Part shown: one piece after another, positions 41,566 through 52,815 of the stretch | Layout of the letters: each line of letters begins with the position of its first letter | Numbering within the stretch: the stretch's first letter is position 1 | Notes under the pieces: generated by a model | Databases searched by the model: none | Told to the model about the DNA's origin: nothing | What the model saw: the letters and a program-made list of their open reading frames with translations, nothing else | Position numbers and translations under genes: made by a program | DNA from: Antedon mediterranea | Taxonomy: Eukaryota; Echinodermata; Crinoidea; Comatulida; Antedonidae | Direction of reading: 5' to 3' | NCBI RefSeq assembly: GCF_964355755.1 | Contig: NC_092672.1 | Location: 5,766,001-5,830,000 of the forward strand | Length of the DNA stretch: 64,000 bases

Positions 41566-42370
41566 GTCAAAACTTCCGAAGATTAAGTTACAATAATAAA
41601 ACAAATTTTCTTGATGAAAACACACCTGCAATATGAGTCAACAGATCGATTAATTAAGACATGATATGTCCCACAAGATATCTATTGAATCAAAACGTGG
41701 CTTGTTTACTTTGAGAAGACGAGTAAAGAATGCCTTATTATGACGTAGATGTACCAATCGGAATGTCTGTATGACGTAATGTGACGTCATAGGTAGATTA
41801 TTTTTGATTGGTTTTTATATCAAAAAACAGAGTTCATGAATAAAAATAGATCGATGGTTTAGTGATTATAAAAATATTTACAACTTTCCACGTTTGCCGC
41901 CAACAACTTACACTAAAACCCTCGTCTATTTCAGATTCATTTTTTTTTTCATCCTTTCATGATCTAAATATAGAATTAATTAACAAGATAAATCTTGTTG
42001 TAAATATTGTATTATTTTATTATTAGGCCTAGTAACATTAAATCATAGTAATAGTCTATATATAGAAGTGTGCCTTTTGCAACCTTCTGAGCATTTGGAG
42101 CCGAGTAACACATCCTTCATCAAGCAATGATCAAGCACTCGTTCAGATCTTCCTCTTTTGTTCTTTTATTCGTCCAAGAACTTATTAAGGGTTGAAAATA
42201 AGTTGGAAGTTTCGGAAGTCGGGTATTTTTAGTCGCGTGCAAACGCGACTCCACAGCTCACTATGTCGGTCGGTCAGTCGGTAAACACTAACTCAAATTT
42301 GAACACGCGACTGCAGCCATGTATATGGTCTTGTTTATTCGGTAACACGGGCCCTGGTGGAATGACTCTA

Positions 42371-42549
42371 AAGCTTGGTTCCCACTAGAACGTAACGCAA
42401 GGACGTAAACGCAACGCAAACGTTTTAATGACAAGCGAAGTTATAAAAGTTAGCAATCACAAGCGAATAAGCCATCGCTTGTGATTGGTCAATTCACTTG
42501 CGTTGCGTTACGTCCTTGTGTTGCGTCGCTAGTGGGAACCACGCTTAAT
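42371..42549. mobile_element. MITE family 2, copy a (most complete)
   Basis: The left end AAGCTTGGTTCCCACTAGAA, then CGTAACGCAAGGACGTAA, pairs with the right end TTACGTCCTTGTGTTGCGTC, then GCTAGTGGGAACCACGCTT. The centre is AATCACAAGCGA / TCGCTTGTGATTGG, itself a dyad, so the whole 179 bp can fold into one hairpin. Confidence 0.9.
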
Positions 42550-43270
42550 TGTTCACCAGAGGTGGTATTCTAACTCCAATTCAGTGATTGCATTGGTTCA
42601 GTTCATTGACGCACCTTTATGACATTGTTATACAGATAATAGATTGAGATTGTTTTTCTTCAAATTAAAAAAATTGAAATTTGTATGACCTGTTTGACGA
42701 GATTTTTCAAACTGATTTTCCAATATCTTGTTTTTTAGTCCTTATAACGCGTACGTCATTGTGCGTCTTATAAATTATTTCCAAAGAAAGATTAAGTAAA
42801 AAATGGTCAAAACATGTCAAGAAAACGGCTGGTTAGTCCATAGTATAACAACACATCATGAGTGAAAACACATTAAAAATAAACATTTATTATGACATTA
42901 TGACGTATGGCTTTGTTTTGTTAGTGCAGTCATAAGGCACAACCTTATACGGTATGTGTGAAGTTAATCAAACACCGTGATTTCATGTGTTTACTTCATT
43001 AAGTTCTATTACAACTGCGGCTATTTTTATGTTGTTTGCGCTCTGTTTAGTTCAGGTGTGTTGTATTCTGGACATTTTCCAATTCAGGTTATTTGCGAAC
43101 GCATTTAATCAATCTAAAAATATAATGTAAATTAATAAATAATGTATTTTCATTCAACGTGTTCAAATTTCCAGTCGTAAATGATTTTATATATATACAG
43201 TTATACAAAATACGGTAAACAAATTTTCTTTTTACAATATTTTATCAGGAGACAATACATCCTTCAATTT

Positions 43271-43624
43271 TTAGACTAGGACGTTAACGATCGACGAAAG
43301 TATTAATTTTTCATACATAAAACAATATAAACATTTTTCATCCTAGAACTATAGGATAGCTATCTAAGCTTCATTTGATGAAATTGATATTTTCACACGT
43401 CCAATCAAATGACGTAATAATTAGTAAGAGCAATAATATCGTCACAATAAAACGATATTTTTGGTTTTATTGATTGGATTTAAAAAAATAGTATTTTTTA
43501 TCAAAGACAGCATAAATGATTATCCTATAGTTATAGAACAAAAAACCTTTCTAATTTCTTTTGTTTTATGTACGAGAAAAATGCATGTTTATCTATTTAT
43601 CGTCGATCATTATCGTCCTAATGT
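43271..43624. mobile_element. Foldback MITE, about 350 bp
   Basis: ACTAGGACGTTAACGATCGA on the left is inverted on the right (TTAGGACGATAATGATCGAC read on the opposite strand). The pairing continues inward through ACATAAAACAA and AACTATAGGATA. No ORF. Confidence 0.7.
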
Positions 43625-44123
43625 AAATGGACCTTAATTGTTTTTCTACAATGTAGGAACAACTATGAATATTCATTCAAGTCGACACAACTGTGCTCGC
43701 ATATATATATTTACAATGTGTCTATGATGCAACTATTTTCATTCATTTTTCACAAATACGAAAGTACTTCATTGTTTACAAAAATAGATTTATTTATTGA
43801 TTTATTATTCACTAATAGTGAAAACGATCACATAAATATTTACATTTGTTTTCAAAATGATGAATCAATGAATTCATTGCTAGTGTTTAATCATAAAATA
43901 AATTATTTACTAAATCAAACATATTTAAAAATACAGTATGTACATAAACTTAATACTGTAGTAAAATTTTGGCTTGAAGAACATTTTTCATTAAGTCTTA
44001 TTTTGATATATAACATTTCAGTTAAAAAAGTACATTTTTGGTTTCAGTTAAAATTAAATTTTTGTTAGAATGCAGTTAAGACACACGAACACAATCTGAA
44101 TAACGCGACACGGTACCAGATGA

Positions 44124-44232
44124 TTATTCGCCAAATTCCCGTTTGTAAACATTTTCTACAAATCCTTCAGTCATACTGCCAATTTCATCGGATACACCAT
44201 CTAATAACTCGTTCACAATTTCATCAGCCACC
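44124..44232 (-). CDS. KIAA0753: KIAA0753 exon 13 (stop codon)
   Basis: VADEIVNELLDGVSDEIGSM then YKREFGE and TAA at 44126-44124, matching the end of human KIAA0753 (SEELVDEALGAVAAELQDM...). Confidence 0.93.
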
Positions 44233-47200
44233 CTTAAATGAAAAAAAAATAAATTAAATTAAATATAAAACTTGGTATGTGATAGTAGATGTGTTCATTC
44301 ATACACTATGTGTTCATATACACTACAGTATACCTTGCTATTAACTCTAATGTACCTCCTATATGTTTCAGAGGTACATTTGACTTTAACTTCAGAATTT
44401 AATGTCAAGGGATAGAAATGCCATAACACCAGATTATTATCTGTGCATATATCAGATACAGATTTAACTATGATACAGAAAGGAGTGTTAAGCTCTGTCT
44501 ACACTATCAAACTTTATGTGACAAAAAAATGTGATGTGCGCATAATGAACATGATGATGTCATATCACTACCATATTTGGGCACATCACATATATAAAAT
44601 GTCTGTATTGTATGTTTATCAATCAGAAATGAATGTGTTGAGAACTGAACCTACTCTTCCACAAGTTTCCAAGGGTTGAATGTGCCGTATGTGTGGTGAC
44701 TTGTTTTCTTCAAATATTGCTCAAAGCGATTTTTACGCTCTTCGATTTTTTTACGGCTCTCGGTTGGAATGGATAAGGTTGTGCAAGGCTTAACAAGAGG
44801 TGCAAAGCTTTCTACCGTGTCCACATCCCTACTTTGTTTAGAATGATAATGTTTTCTAGGTTCAGGTTTATCTTGTTCAGATGAAATTTCTGTCAATGTT
44901 CTGAGATGTTTATCCCGAGAATGAAAATCTGGTTTGAAATGTCCAGTTTTGTATGAGTACTTTTCTGAATCAGAGGTGGCATCTTCTTCTGAGGAGTTAT
45001 TAGGTAATCTAAATTGAATTATGGGAGTGTGAATTTTAGTGTCTTTTTTGTTCTTTGTGAATTGAAGAGCTGTGTGTTCTACTGGTACATCAACAGACAT
45101 TCTGAAGAAGAAATAAGGAAAGGTAAATGATAAAAAAATGAATTGGATCTGTTTTTATTCTGGAATTAAGAAAAAAAATCTTGAAATGAAAGTTTACTGA
45201 AATGCCTCACCAAAAAGGTGCTGACTAGAATCATATAAAGTACTTCTCCATGCCTTATCTGAACCTTAAATTGGACCTATAAATTACACAATCTTTTTCA
45301 TTTCGTTTATTAATCAACATATCAATGCATTTCGTAACAGCTCCATCCCATACTTCTGTATTGAAAATAATTTTATCCCTCTGTATAATATAATGTTGAA
45401 GTAATAGGAATCAAATATAATATGGTTTTTTTTTTTTTTTTTTTCAATTCACTTGGCCAGTCATTTAGATTTTTACTTGTTTTGATGTTGTGCTCGTTTA
45501 TTTTAATGTTTTTATATGCTGTATTGTGTGGTTCTCAATTTTTGATGTTATTTTATGCTATCTTTTTAAAACATTTTAAATATTTTAAGTACCTTTTAAC
45601 AATGTAAAAAATTGTCACAATTCTGTTTTTCTGTGAAGATGATTTTAATAAATATACCATTATGAATGAATGAATGAATGAATTTACATTTTAACTGCAC
45701 AGTGTTAGTCCCACGTATGTGCATAACATTTAGTTATGAAAAATGGATGGTTTATTAATATATGGCAAAAAATACTAAATGAGATTATTTTGTATATATT
45801 TTTGTATACAACATATAAATATGAAAAATTCTATGCTGGGGCAATTTAAGCAAAATACAAACGAACGAGCAAGCTATGCCTAAAATATATATAAATCCAA
45901 AAGACGAATTACTGACAAAATTACAATGCTGTAAATAAAATAAGCAAAATATAAAATAAATTCTACCTTTCAAGCTGACTACCTTCTAATGGCGTTCCCT
46001 TGAGGTCTAACAAATCACACTCATCTTCATATTTGTTTTCTTTATGTTTAACACTATCATCATCAAAACTACTGTAGGTAATTTGTTGTAATCGGCGCCT
46101 AATAACATCTTCCTCCGTCTTCATAATGAAATAGTAAAACAAAATTAGGTTAGAACATATAATATTAATTCATACGGAGCCAAATGAAATTTTTGAACAT
46201 ATAATATTAATATCATACAATATACTGAAAAGCTTTGTTTGTCCATTATCAAAATAACAATAGAAATTCATCTTAAAGATTGGAAAATAATAGTAAAATA
46301 AAAAACAGATAAATATATGAAACAAAACTTAAAATGCGTTAACAATTTAGAAGTTAAAATTATTATTATTTATATTATTATTATTATTAGTAGGAAAGAT
46401 AGCCCAGGTAGGAAGATACAATTTTGGACGCACATTTCTTCTTCTATTTAGGAGCAAACTTCATTGTTGAAGGCTACTTCTCCACTGGCTCAAGCTTTTG
46501 CAATTCTTATGCATCAGTCCTCTATGAATTATCCATTAGATTCCAGGACCATTTTGATACACCATGTGTATCGATGCATGCAATAGCAAACAATTGTACA
46601 AAAAACAATGCTCTCTCAAGATATTACAATAAAAATAGTTTCTAGCCTGTTAACTAACTCTCCATATTGCTTTTACCTCCATTTCTTCTAACCGTTGCAA
46701 AAGCTTTTCTAGTGTTGGTTCTTCCTGCATATCCAACGCTCTTTCCTCCATTACGATCTCGTCCTCAATTCTCTTCAGCTTCTCTGTTTCATTTACCAAT
46801 GCATCATCTGTTTCGCTATCAAAATTGAGTTTTTCTCCAGGCTGAGATAAGTAAATATTATAGAAGATTAGTAAACAATTACTAAGGTCATATTGCAGGA
46901 ATGGATGATAACAATTTATTTTTAAACGGCTCAGATAATGTAATTAAAAAATCAGGAAAAAGGGAAATTTTATACAAATTTTGAATGTTGCAGCTTTTGA
47001 AGGTTGGACCCTAGCAATTTGTATAAGCGGGTTACTGTCACTGTTCTTGTAGCTTCTGAAGACACATGGCCGTCATTGACGGATATTTAGTATCAATTGA
47101 CTTCACTGCTGGTGTACTAGAGATTATATTGTTTATATTAATATACGTTTATATCATGATATAAACTTTTATTTTAATTTTTGATTTATATACATTGAGA

Positions 47201-50200
47201 ATAAGTGCTATGTTATTAATTAAAATATTTATATTGTACAATTAGATGACCAACCTGCCCGTAACCCAGGGTGAGACCCTGATGGGTACTCTCCTCTGGG
47301 GTCAGGGGATCCCGGGGCTAATCAGGGGCAGGGACGCTTCAAATCCATCCACAGTCATTTAACAATATACAGCTTTATTTTACATCAATTTTAAGCTGCA
47401 ACAGCAAATGAACTTGACTGTAATTAACTCATTAGCAGAATGTTAATACCTGTTGAGCAGGATGTTCTATGAGTGGTTGTACTTTCTTTCGAACAGCTTC
47501 CTCTGCTTCTTTAATTACCTTAGCTGTTAGCATATCAATTTCTTTAGACCTTAATGTGTCAATCTCTGATGTCTATAAAATACAACGAAAATAGTTACTC
47601 AATTATTTGACTAACCTCATAAAAAATTCTATAGATTTTTATAAATAATTAAATGCTAACTTTATTTTCTATGTGGATAACATTTTGTTATTCTAGTTTT
47701 GATGCACACATGCCTTTTGTGCCCAGATGATCAACACCTTAACATCCCATCTGAAGGATGAGAGTAACTTTTCCCTGAGATGGGGATACATACTGTACAA
47801 GACAACATCAAGCTGTCTACACTATCAAACTTTATGTGACAACAAAATGTGATGTGCCTATATATGGACATGATGATGTCATAGCACTACCATATTTAGG
47901 CATATCACTACCATATTTGGGCACATCACACTTCTTTTGTCAAACTATAGTTTGATAGTGTAGACAGAGCTTTAGATACAATGTAATTCAACAACCTTCT
48001 TTTCTGCTTCTTTGTCCAACCAGGCTTGCCTAGCCACTTCTTTTTCCACAAAACCAGACATCAAATGATTAAATTCCCCATTAGACTCTTCTTCAAAATG
48101 TACTTTTCGTCTCGCATTTCCTCGTCTGGGTGAAGGCCTAGGTGATTGCTTTGGGGACAATCTGGAATTATGTTGGGGTGAGGTCCTTGGTGACACTCTT
48201 GGTGAGTTTAGTGGAGAAATATCTGAGACACTGTCTTCAAGGTTAGCATCCATAATCCTTGGGACACCACCTGGTGACCAGGGAGGTAGAGGGTTACTTG
48301 GTGGTTTAACAGCTTCTCTTTTCTTTAGGTTGGATGCGATGGTAGAGCTGGTGAAGTGTACATCGTCAACTGTCTGCTTCTGCTGTTCAATTACATTCTT
48401 TTTTAATCGTTTTGACTATAAAAAAAAACAGAAAGTAAATAGTGGATAATGGATATTTTACATTTAGAAGGTGTCATGAATTTTAAATATGCTGTACAAT
48501 TGTTCACCTTGCTAGAATCATAACACTATCAGTTTATTTTATTTAATACACTTTTACTATATTTTGTTTTTTATTCATGAGTGAATATAATGATCTACTG
48601 TATGCATCAATTAATTGGTTGGGGTGGTGCGGAGGGGTGGGGATAGGGTAGGGGTTGATAGTTGGGGTGGTGCGGAGGGGTGGGGATAGGGTAGGGGTTG
48701 ATAGTTTGGGGTGGTGCGGAGGGGTGGGGATAGGGTAGGGGTTGATAGTTGGGGTGGTGCGGAGGGGTGGGGATAGGGGTTGATAGTTGTTTTGCCATTA
48801 TACTGCACCTTTCTGTATGTAAATTAATAAATTGTTATATTTTATATTGTTATTGTAATTTTTTGTTTACAAATACTGTAGCTATATACCGATTATATAT
48901 ACAGATCGTATATTGAGTCATCTGTATCTTAAAAACATGATTTGAAATCTTAAATAGTATGCCCTCTCTCGCTCTCAGCATTGTGCTTACCTTGTGTGGT
49001 AATAGTACACCAGTTTTCCTGGTTGTTTTATTAGATTTGTATGCTCTTGGTGGATTACTGGTCCTAGCATGTCCTGCTGCAGTTTGTTTCTGTATATCTT
49101 TAGCTTTTATAAGCGCATTAAGTCGTGCTCTTAAGGCATAATCTCTCTCAGATACCTCAGAAAAATCTATAATTTAATATTGAATTATTATTAAAACTTA
49201 TAATTTCCATATTCTGACTAATAGTTATCATAAATATTCATCCATATAATAGTAAGTGTTGTTGAATTGTTTAAATTTGGTTAATGGTTATAACTAACAT
49301 GCATAAAAATCTTCATTCAAGATTACTATTAGTTTATTTACCATGTTCTTCTTGTAACCTATTCTCATGAGCATTGTCACCTCTGATTACTGATGTTTCT
49401 TCCGATTTTCTTGCAGATTCTATGTCTCTTACTGGCAATTCCTTATTTATATATGGGCTTGAGCTTGTTACTAAATAATAAATTGAAATGTGTTTCATTA
49501 TTAAATATATATATATTCACACATTACTGAGCTAGATTTGAACAACCATCTCAGCAACTGTCTGTGGACAGAGGGATGAGTACCATTTGGTGGAAGAGAC
49601 ACAGGTTCTTCAACAATTTACATAAATAATATTACATTTACATTATAACTAATGTACCTACCCCTTTTCTTTCTGGTGATAGCTTTATTCTGTATTTGAC
49701 TTGTTTTCTTTTTGTAGTGAGTCTTCTGAGAATTAGAATGTAAAGGTACTTTAGGCTTCATTTCTTCAGCATTATTTTGAAATTCCTGTAAAAAAAGCAA
49801 AATAATAGAAATAGAGGAAAAGATTATACCAGATACTATTAATGGAAATCATGATACAGAAACCAAGGAGAGTTAATGGGAGAACACTGCACTGTAAGCT
49901 CCTTGATTAAGAATTATAAACCTTTACCTACAATATATATAAAAAATAGGTTAGGGTGTGTGGCGTGTTGGACTACCGATTGTGAGTTCAAGTCCAATGT
50001 TCATGTCCAACACTTGTGTCCTTAGGCAAGATAGTTTATTAACATTGGTCTCTCTCCACCCAGGTGTACAAATGGGTCCCTGGTAAGGTCAAAACACAAC
50101 TGCGCTAGGGCTGCATTATGGGAGTATATTTCCATTTGTGTTTGATCCAAAAATTATCGGGGGTAATAAAGTGAATCGCTTAGAGGCTTTATGCATGAAG

Positions 50201-52285
50201 CGCTATATGAATGACATATTATTCCTATTATTATTAATTAATTAGTCAGTTAACATACAACAGCTTCTTGGAGAATATCAAGGATATCATCAGGTACTCC
50301 ATTGCCTCCAATTTCCATTTGACTACAACACAATGATAGCTGTTGAATCAACAGGGCTAGCTCTTGGTACATTGGAGGCTGGCTACTAGGGGCAGTTTCT
50401 CCTTGACTTGGTAGTTGTTGAATGAACGTTTGAAGTGCTCGCACAGCCCCACGATGGGCAGCTGCCAATCTGTTCAGTGCACGACTCTAAAATGATAAAT
50501 TTGCTAATAATTTATTAACTATAGTATGCAATTACAGCTGCAAAAAAAACTTATATAATTCATTCATCTATACATTTATTTATCTATCAACAGCTTCAAT
50601 AATAATCAATAACTTAAACATAAATTGTATAATCAAGAATATTGTAGGAAGGTAGGTAAAGTTTCCCCAAGTTTTTTATTCACATCCATACCTGCATGTA
50701 TATATACTGTATCTGTATTAACAATTCATTGCAGAGGACATTAGCAATAGCCAGTAAATAGTATGTTTACTAGCATGAAAAATGTAAACATAATGAAAAG
50801 CATAAAAATGTTACCTTTTTTGTGTGACGAATTTGACTTGGTCCTATTCGATCCAAATCATCTTTAATTTCCCTAACCTATAAGAACAATTCAATAAATC
50901 AGGTAATAAGACAAACACCACTTTATCATTTAAGCCAATCATTTGCAAAAGCCTGATATAGAGAGAATAATTATAAAATGTTTTAAGTAATTTATATCAG
51001 CTGCTGCTTTTACAGATTTTTTCGACAGCTTTTCCAAGTTTTGTAAGTCTATCAAAGTGTTTAAGGTGATTTCATGAATAATGTCATTATAATAAAATCA
51101 GTAAAAGCAGCAGCTGATAAATTAATTTAAAAAGGTTCGGCATGTTTACGAAATGAATTATAAAATTTATTGAAACCTGTTGTTGTAAGGAATATAAAAG
51201 TCTTGCGGATCGACTTGCTTGTTCCGCTGCTCTTGCTTGTTTTCGTCGTGCTTCTACTTCATCTAGTTCCTGGTGATCTATTCCATGGGAGTCCTTGACG
51301 GGAGAAAGACCTGAACACAAGAACGAGCAACATATTATATAGAATATTATGCATGTTTTTAAGAGGTTTATGTTATCTGAGAAAAAAAGTTGTTGGTGTA
51401 GTAAGGAGTCATAAAACATGTAAAGACAAAATCCAAAACAAGATTCAAGAAATGTTATTAATATTAGTCCACTTAAGATGGAAATTCATTGCACTTACTG
51501 TACACGTAGACCTATAAAATACGGTTAATAGGCCAATGTTAAAATACTGTTAAAATGATTAAAATTCAAAACAAATGAAAATACAATGTAAAAACATTTC
51601 TGTATGCTTAAATTAAAATGTTCCCACCTTTTCTGGATAATGACTCAATCTTGTGTATATAATGACTTAATTCTTTTCGTAAACGTCTTATCTCCTGTGA
51701 CTGCCTGTTATCTTGGTCTCTTGCTACTGATTCAGGACTAGACCTCTCTATCGTTCTAGGCCGTGGTCTTTCTCTATCCGGCCTCTCTCTTACAATATTT
51801 TTAGCATTCCGATTAGTATCGAGAATGTAACCTTTTGACCCTGTTGCATGTGACCTACTTGTAAACACAGCAGGATTTTGTTTGATGTTATTTTTTGATT
51901 CTCCTTTTCCATCAGTCCTGTCTGTTGTCATTTCTTTCTTTGATGTTCCCTTCTTCTTTGTTTTCTTCACTGACTTTTTAGGGGTTCCCTGCCAGTTTTC
52001 TAAGTCATAATCTTTGGAAAATCTTCTTTGCCCAATATCACGCTTGGCAAGCTGAACTGCGATTGATAACTGTTCCCGGGACACTGCGCTCATCTTGATG
52101 GGTTGAGGTTGATCATTCTTTGGCCTGTCCAGTTTTTCTGGTTGGGTATCTGTTAATTTCTCAACAATAATTGGTCCTGGTTTGTTGAATTTTATAGATG
52201 CATTTTTAGTGTTGATTGGTGGTTGATTTAGGTTAAAAAACAGTTGGTTGTACTGTGAGGAAATTCCCCTTGTAGAGCCCTGCAT
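44124..52285 (-). CDS. KIAA0753: KIAA0753 / Moonraker (OFIP) centriolar satellite protein, complete, 13 coding exons
   Basis: Minus-strand exons: 52285-51628, 51310-51177, 50877-50815, 50486-50259, 49785-49662, 49470-49342, 49166-48991, 48415-47996, 47572-47450, 46841-46677, 46118-45967, 45101-44655, 44232-44124. Total 2928 nt, 975 residues plus stop; human KIAA0753 is about 967. Every junction is GT-AG and phase-consistent. Diagnostic segments: AVSREQLSIAVQLAKRDIGQ (66-85), HYIHKIESLSRKG, RSARLLYSLQQQVREI, LNRLAAAHRGAVRALQTFI (near 290), EKEVARQAWLDKEAEKK, and RFEQYLKKTSHHTYGTFNPW near 930. Known role: centriolar satellites and centrosome, binding OFD1 and FOR20 and supporting centriole duplication and ciliogenesis. 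It lies head to head with CCDC74. Likely 3' processing signal (AATAAA on minus) at 43794-43789. Confidence 0.95.
44488..44602. mobile_element. MITE family 1, copy 3 (right end lost)
   Basis: AAGCTCTGTCTACACTATCA left TIR and interior (GTGATGTGC, CATATTTGGGCACATCACA) are present; the right TIR is missing. In KIAA0753 intron 12. Confidence 0.85.
44655..45101 (-). CDS. KIAA0753: KIAA0753 exon 12
   Basis: Ends with RFEQYLKKTSHHTYGTFNPW, the C-terminal family signature (human [21 protein letters not shown]). The donor GA|GTAGGT at 44654 avoids the in-frame TAG two bases later and gives phase 2, which exon 13 needs. Confidence 0.93.
45420..45690 (+). mobile_element. Retroelement 3' end with GAAT tail
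   Basis: Poly(T) start, AT-rich body and a terminal GAATGAATGAATGAATGAAT simple repeat (about 45664-45682), typical of a LINE 3' end. In KIAA0753 intron 11. No coding remnant. Confidence 0.4.
45967..46118 (-). CDS. KIAA0753: KIAA0753 exon 11
   Basis: TEEDVIRRRLQQITYSSFDD matches human ESVRQRYNKIAYADP. Phase 0 in, 2 out; donor AG|GTAGAA. Confidence 0.88.
46677..46841 (-). CDS. KIAA0753: KIAA0753 exon 10
   Basis: 55 codons, acidic coiled coil: LVNETEKLKRIEDEIVMEER and LEKLLQRLEEME, matching human IMMRRMEEMEK. Phase 0 both sides. Confidence 0.92.
47450..47572 (-). CDS. KIAA0753: KIAA0753 exon 9
   Basis: 41 codons, TSEIDTLRSKEIDMLTAKVI and EAEEAVRKKVQPL, aligning with the human ELKAKEIDSM...EEAVLDRLKPL region. 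Phase 0 both sides. Confidence 0.93.
47809..47974. mobile_element. MITE family 1, copy 4
   Basis: Both TIRs present (CTGTCTACACTATCAAAC and GTTTGATAGTGTAGACAGAG). Two CATATTT(A/G)GGCA(T/C)ATCAC units inside. Ends about 20 bp from KIAA0753 exon 8. Confidence 0.93.
47996..48415 (-). CDS. KIAA0753: KIAA0753 exon 8
   Basis: 140 codons. Contains a Ser-Pro-rich stretch (SPRVSPRTSPQHNSRLSPKQ), plausible proline-directed kinase sites, and ends EKEVARQAWLDKEAEKK, matching human EHEAARLAWLDAETSKR. Phase 0 both sides. Confidence 0.95.
48535..48850 (+). mobile_element. LINE 3'-end fragment, same family as 37260-37500
   Basis: TACACTTTTACTATAT, TAATGATCTACTGTATG, the G-rich block, GGGGTTGATAGTTG and TTGTTATATTTTATATTG occur in the same order as at 37330-37495. 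In KIAA0753 intron 7; it contains the G-rich minisatellite. Confidence 0.65.
48616..48788. repeat. G-rich minisatellite, 43-44-bp unit, 4 copies
   Basis: Unit TTGGGGTGGTGCGGAGGGGT plus GGGGATAGGGTAGGGGTTGA, starting at about 48619, 48662, 48706 and 48749. Many closely spaced G-tracts on the plus strand; the transcribed RNA of KIAA0753 would carry the C-rich strand. Confidence 0.95.
48991..49166 (-). CDS. KIAA0753: KIAA0753 exon 7
   Basis: Encodes FSEVSERDYALRARLNALIK and then a basic linker ending GVLLPHK. Donor AAG|GTAAGC is consensus. Phase 1 in, 0 out. Confidence 0.9.
49342..49470 (-). CDS. KIAA0753: KIAA0753 exon 6
   Basis: Only the frame SSSPYINKELPVRDIESARK, SEETSVIRGDNAHENRLQEE is open; phase 1 in, 1 out. 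Poorly conserved linker, supported by splice sites and phase. Confidence 0.85.
49662..49785 (-). CDS. KIAA0753: KIAA0753 exon 5
   Basis: Encodes EFQNNAEEMKPKVPLHSNSQ then a Lys/Gln-rich linker. The donor at AGGG|GTAGGT was chosen because its phase (1) fits exon 6; the nearby AG|GTACAT site would break the frame. Confidence 0.85.
49945..50225 (+). mobile_element. tRNA-derived SINE in KIAA0753 intron 4
   Basis: The head GTGTGGCGTGTTGGACTACC (A-box-like) is followed by GAGTTCAAGTCCAATG (B box). The body has GTCCTTAGGCAAGATAG, CTCCACCCAGGTGTACAAAT and GGGTCCCTGG, a deuterostome SINE body I recognise in type. The end GCGCTATATGAATGACATAT is followed by an ATT tail. Confidence 0.8.
50259..50486 (-). 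CDS. KIAA0753: KIAA0753 exon 4
   Basis: 76 codons, phase 0 both sides. Carries SRALNRLAAAHRGAVRALQT and LALLIQQLSLCCSQM, the best-conserved block of the family. Donor GTT|GTATGT. Confidence 0.95.
50815..50877 (-). CDS. KIAA0753: KIAA0753 exon 3
   Basis: 21-codon exon, VREIKDDLDRIGPSQIRHTK plus K, matching human [20 protein letters not shown]. Phase 0 both sides. Confidence 0.93.
51177..51310 (-). CDS. KIAA0753: KIAA0753 exon 2
   Basis: Encodes EVEARRKQARAAEQASRSAR and LLYSLQQQ, a coiled-coil segment strongly conserved with the human QEQAARSARMLYVLQQQ region. Phase 1 in, 0 out. Confidence 0.95.
51628..52285 (-). CDS. KIAA0753: KIAA0753 exon 1 of CDS
   Basis: ATG at 52285-52283; an in-frame TAA lies just upstream. 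A likely UTR acceptor (TTACAG) at about 52304 suggests a separate 5' UTR exon further right. Residues 1-219: AVSREQLSIAVQLAKRDI is the conserved N-terminal helix, followed by a Lys-rich linker and RRLRKELSHYIHKIESLSRK. Ends in phase 1 (G|GTGGGA). Confidence 0.95.
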
Positions 52286-52815
52286 CTTCTTTATAATACT
52301 ACACTGTAATCCTTAAAAATATAAAACAATTTAGTTTACAATTATATAAACTACAAAATTAAAGCTAAATAATAAATATATATCACAGTGAATCTAAATA
52401 ATAAACATTGAAAATGTATTTAAATTGCTGGTAAACAGAATGCAGTTATGTGAGTTTTGTTTGGTTTTTGTAGCTTTTAGGTTCCTAAACGCTTTAAAAA
52501 AATTAAATTTAAAAAATACAATCGTATTCTTATAATTATTTATTAATATTGATTGACTGATCCATAGTTGTTTGGTATTTATTTTCAGTTGTCAGCAAAG
52601 TTAATTTTTGTCTATAGATAACCATCATATAAGTTTGTATATTACAAAAACACGATGAAATTGAAACAACGATCTATGTATAGGCCTAGACTCTAGGCCT
52701 AGTGCGCTCTCTGTACAAAAATGTGCTTGCATCATCGTTGTTTGTTAAATCAAACCTCCTATTGTTGTTTCAATTTGCAAGTGGATAAATTAAAGAAAGG
52801 GTATGTATCCTAATC

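Larger units (their letters stand above)
38364..44123. other. Intergenic region between GRK2/3 and KIAA0753
   Basis: 5' flank of GRK and 3' flank of KIAA0753. Immediately right of the GRK ATG (38364-38450) is probable 5' UTR/promoter DNA without a clear TATA box. The rest holds the repeats listed separately. No gene was found; the AT-rich frame at 43718-44068 has low-complexity composition and no family resemblance. Confidence 0.65.

Noticed and set aside
43718-44068. A 116-codon plus-strand frame next to the 3' end of KIAA0753
   Set aside because: AT-rich, biased to Leu/Ile/Asn/Phe/Lys codons, overlapping the likely 3' UTR and polyadenylation signals of KIAA0753; no domain resemblance.
47265-47345. 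GC-rich stretch (GGGTGAGACCCTGATGGGTA...) as a possible exon or RNA gene
   Set aside because: It lies within a KIAA0753 intron, has no open frame with splice sites and no recognisable RNA fold; probably a decayed repeat.
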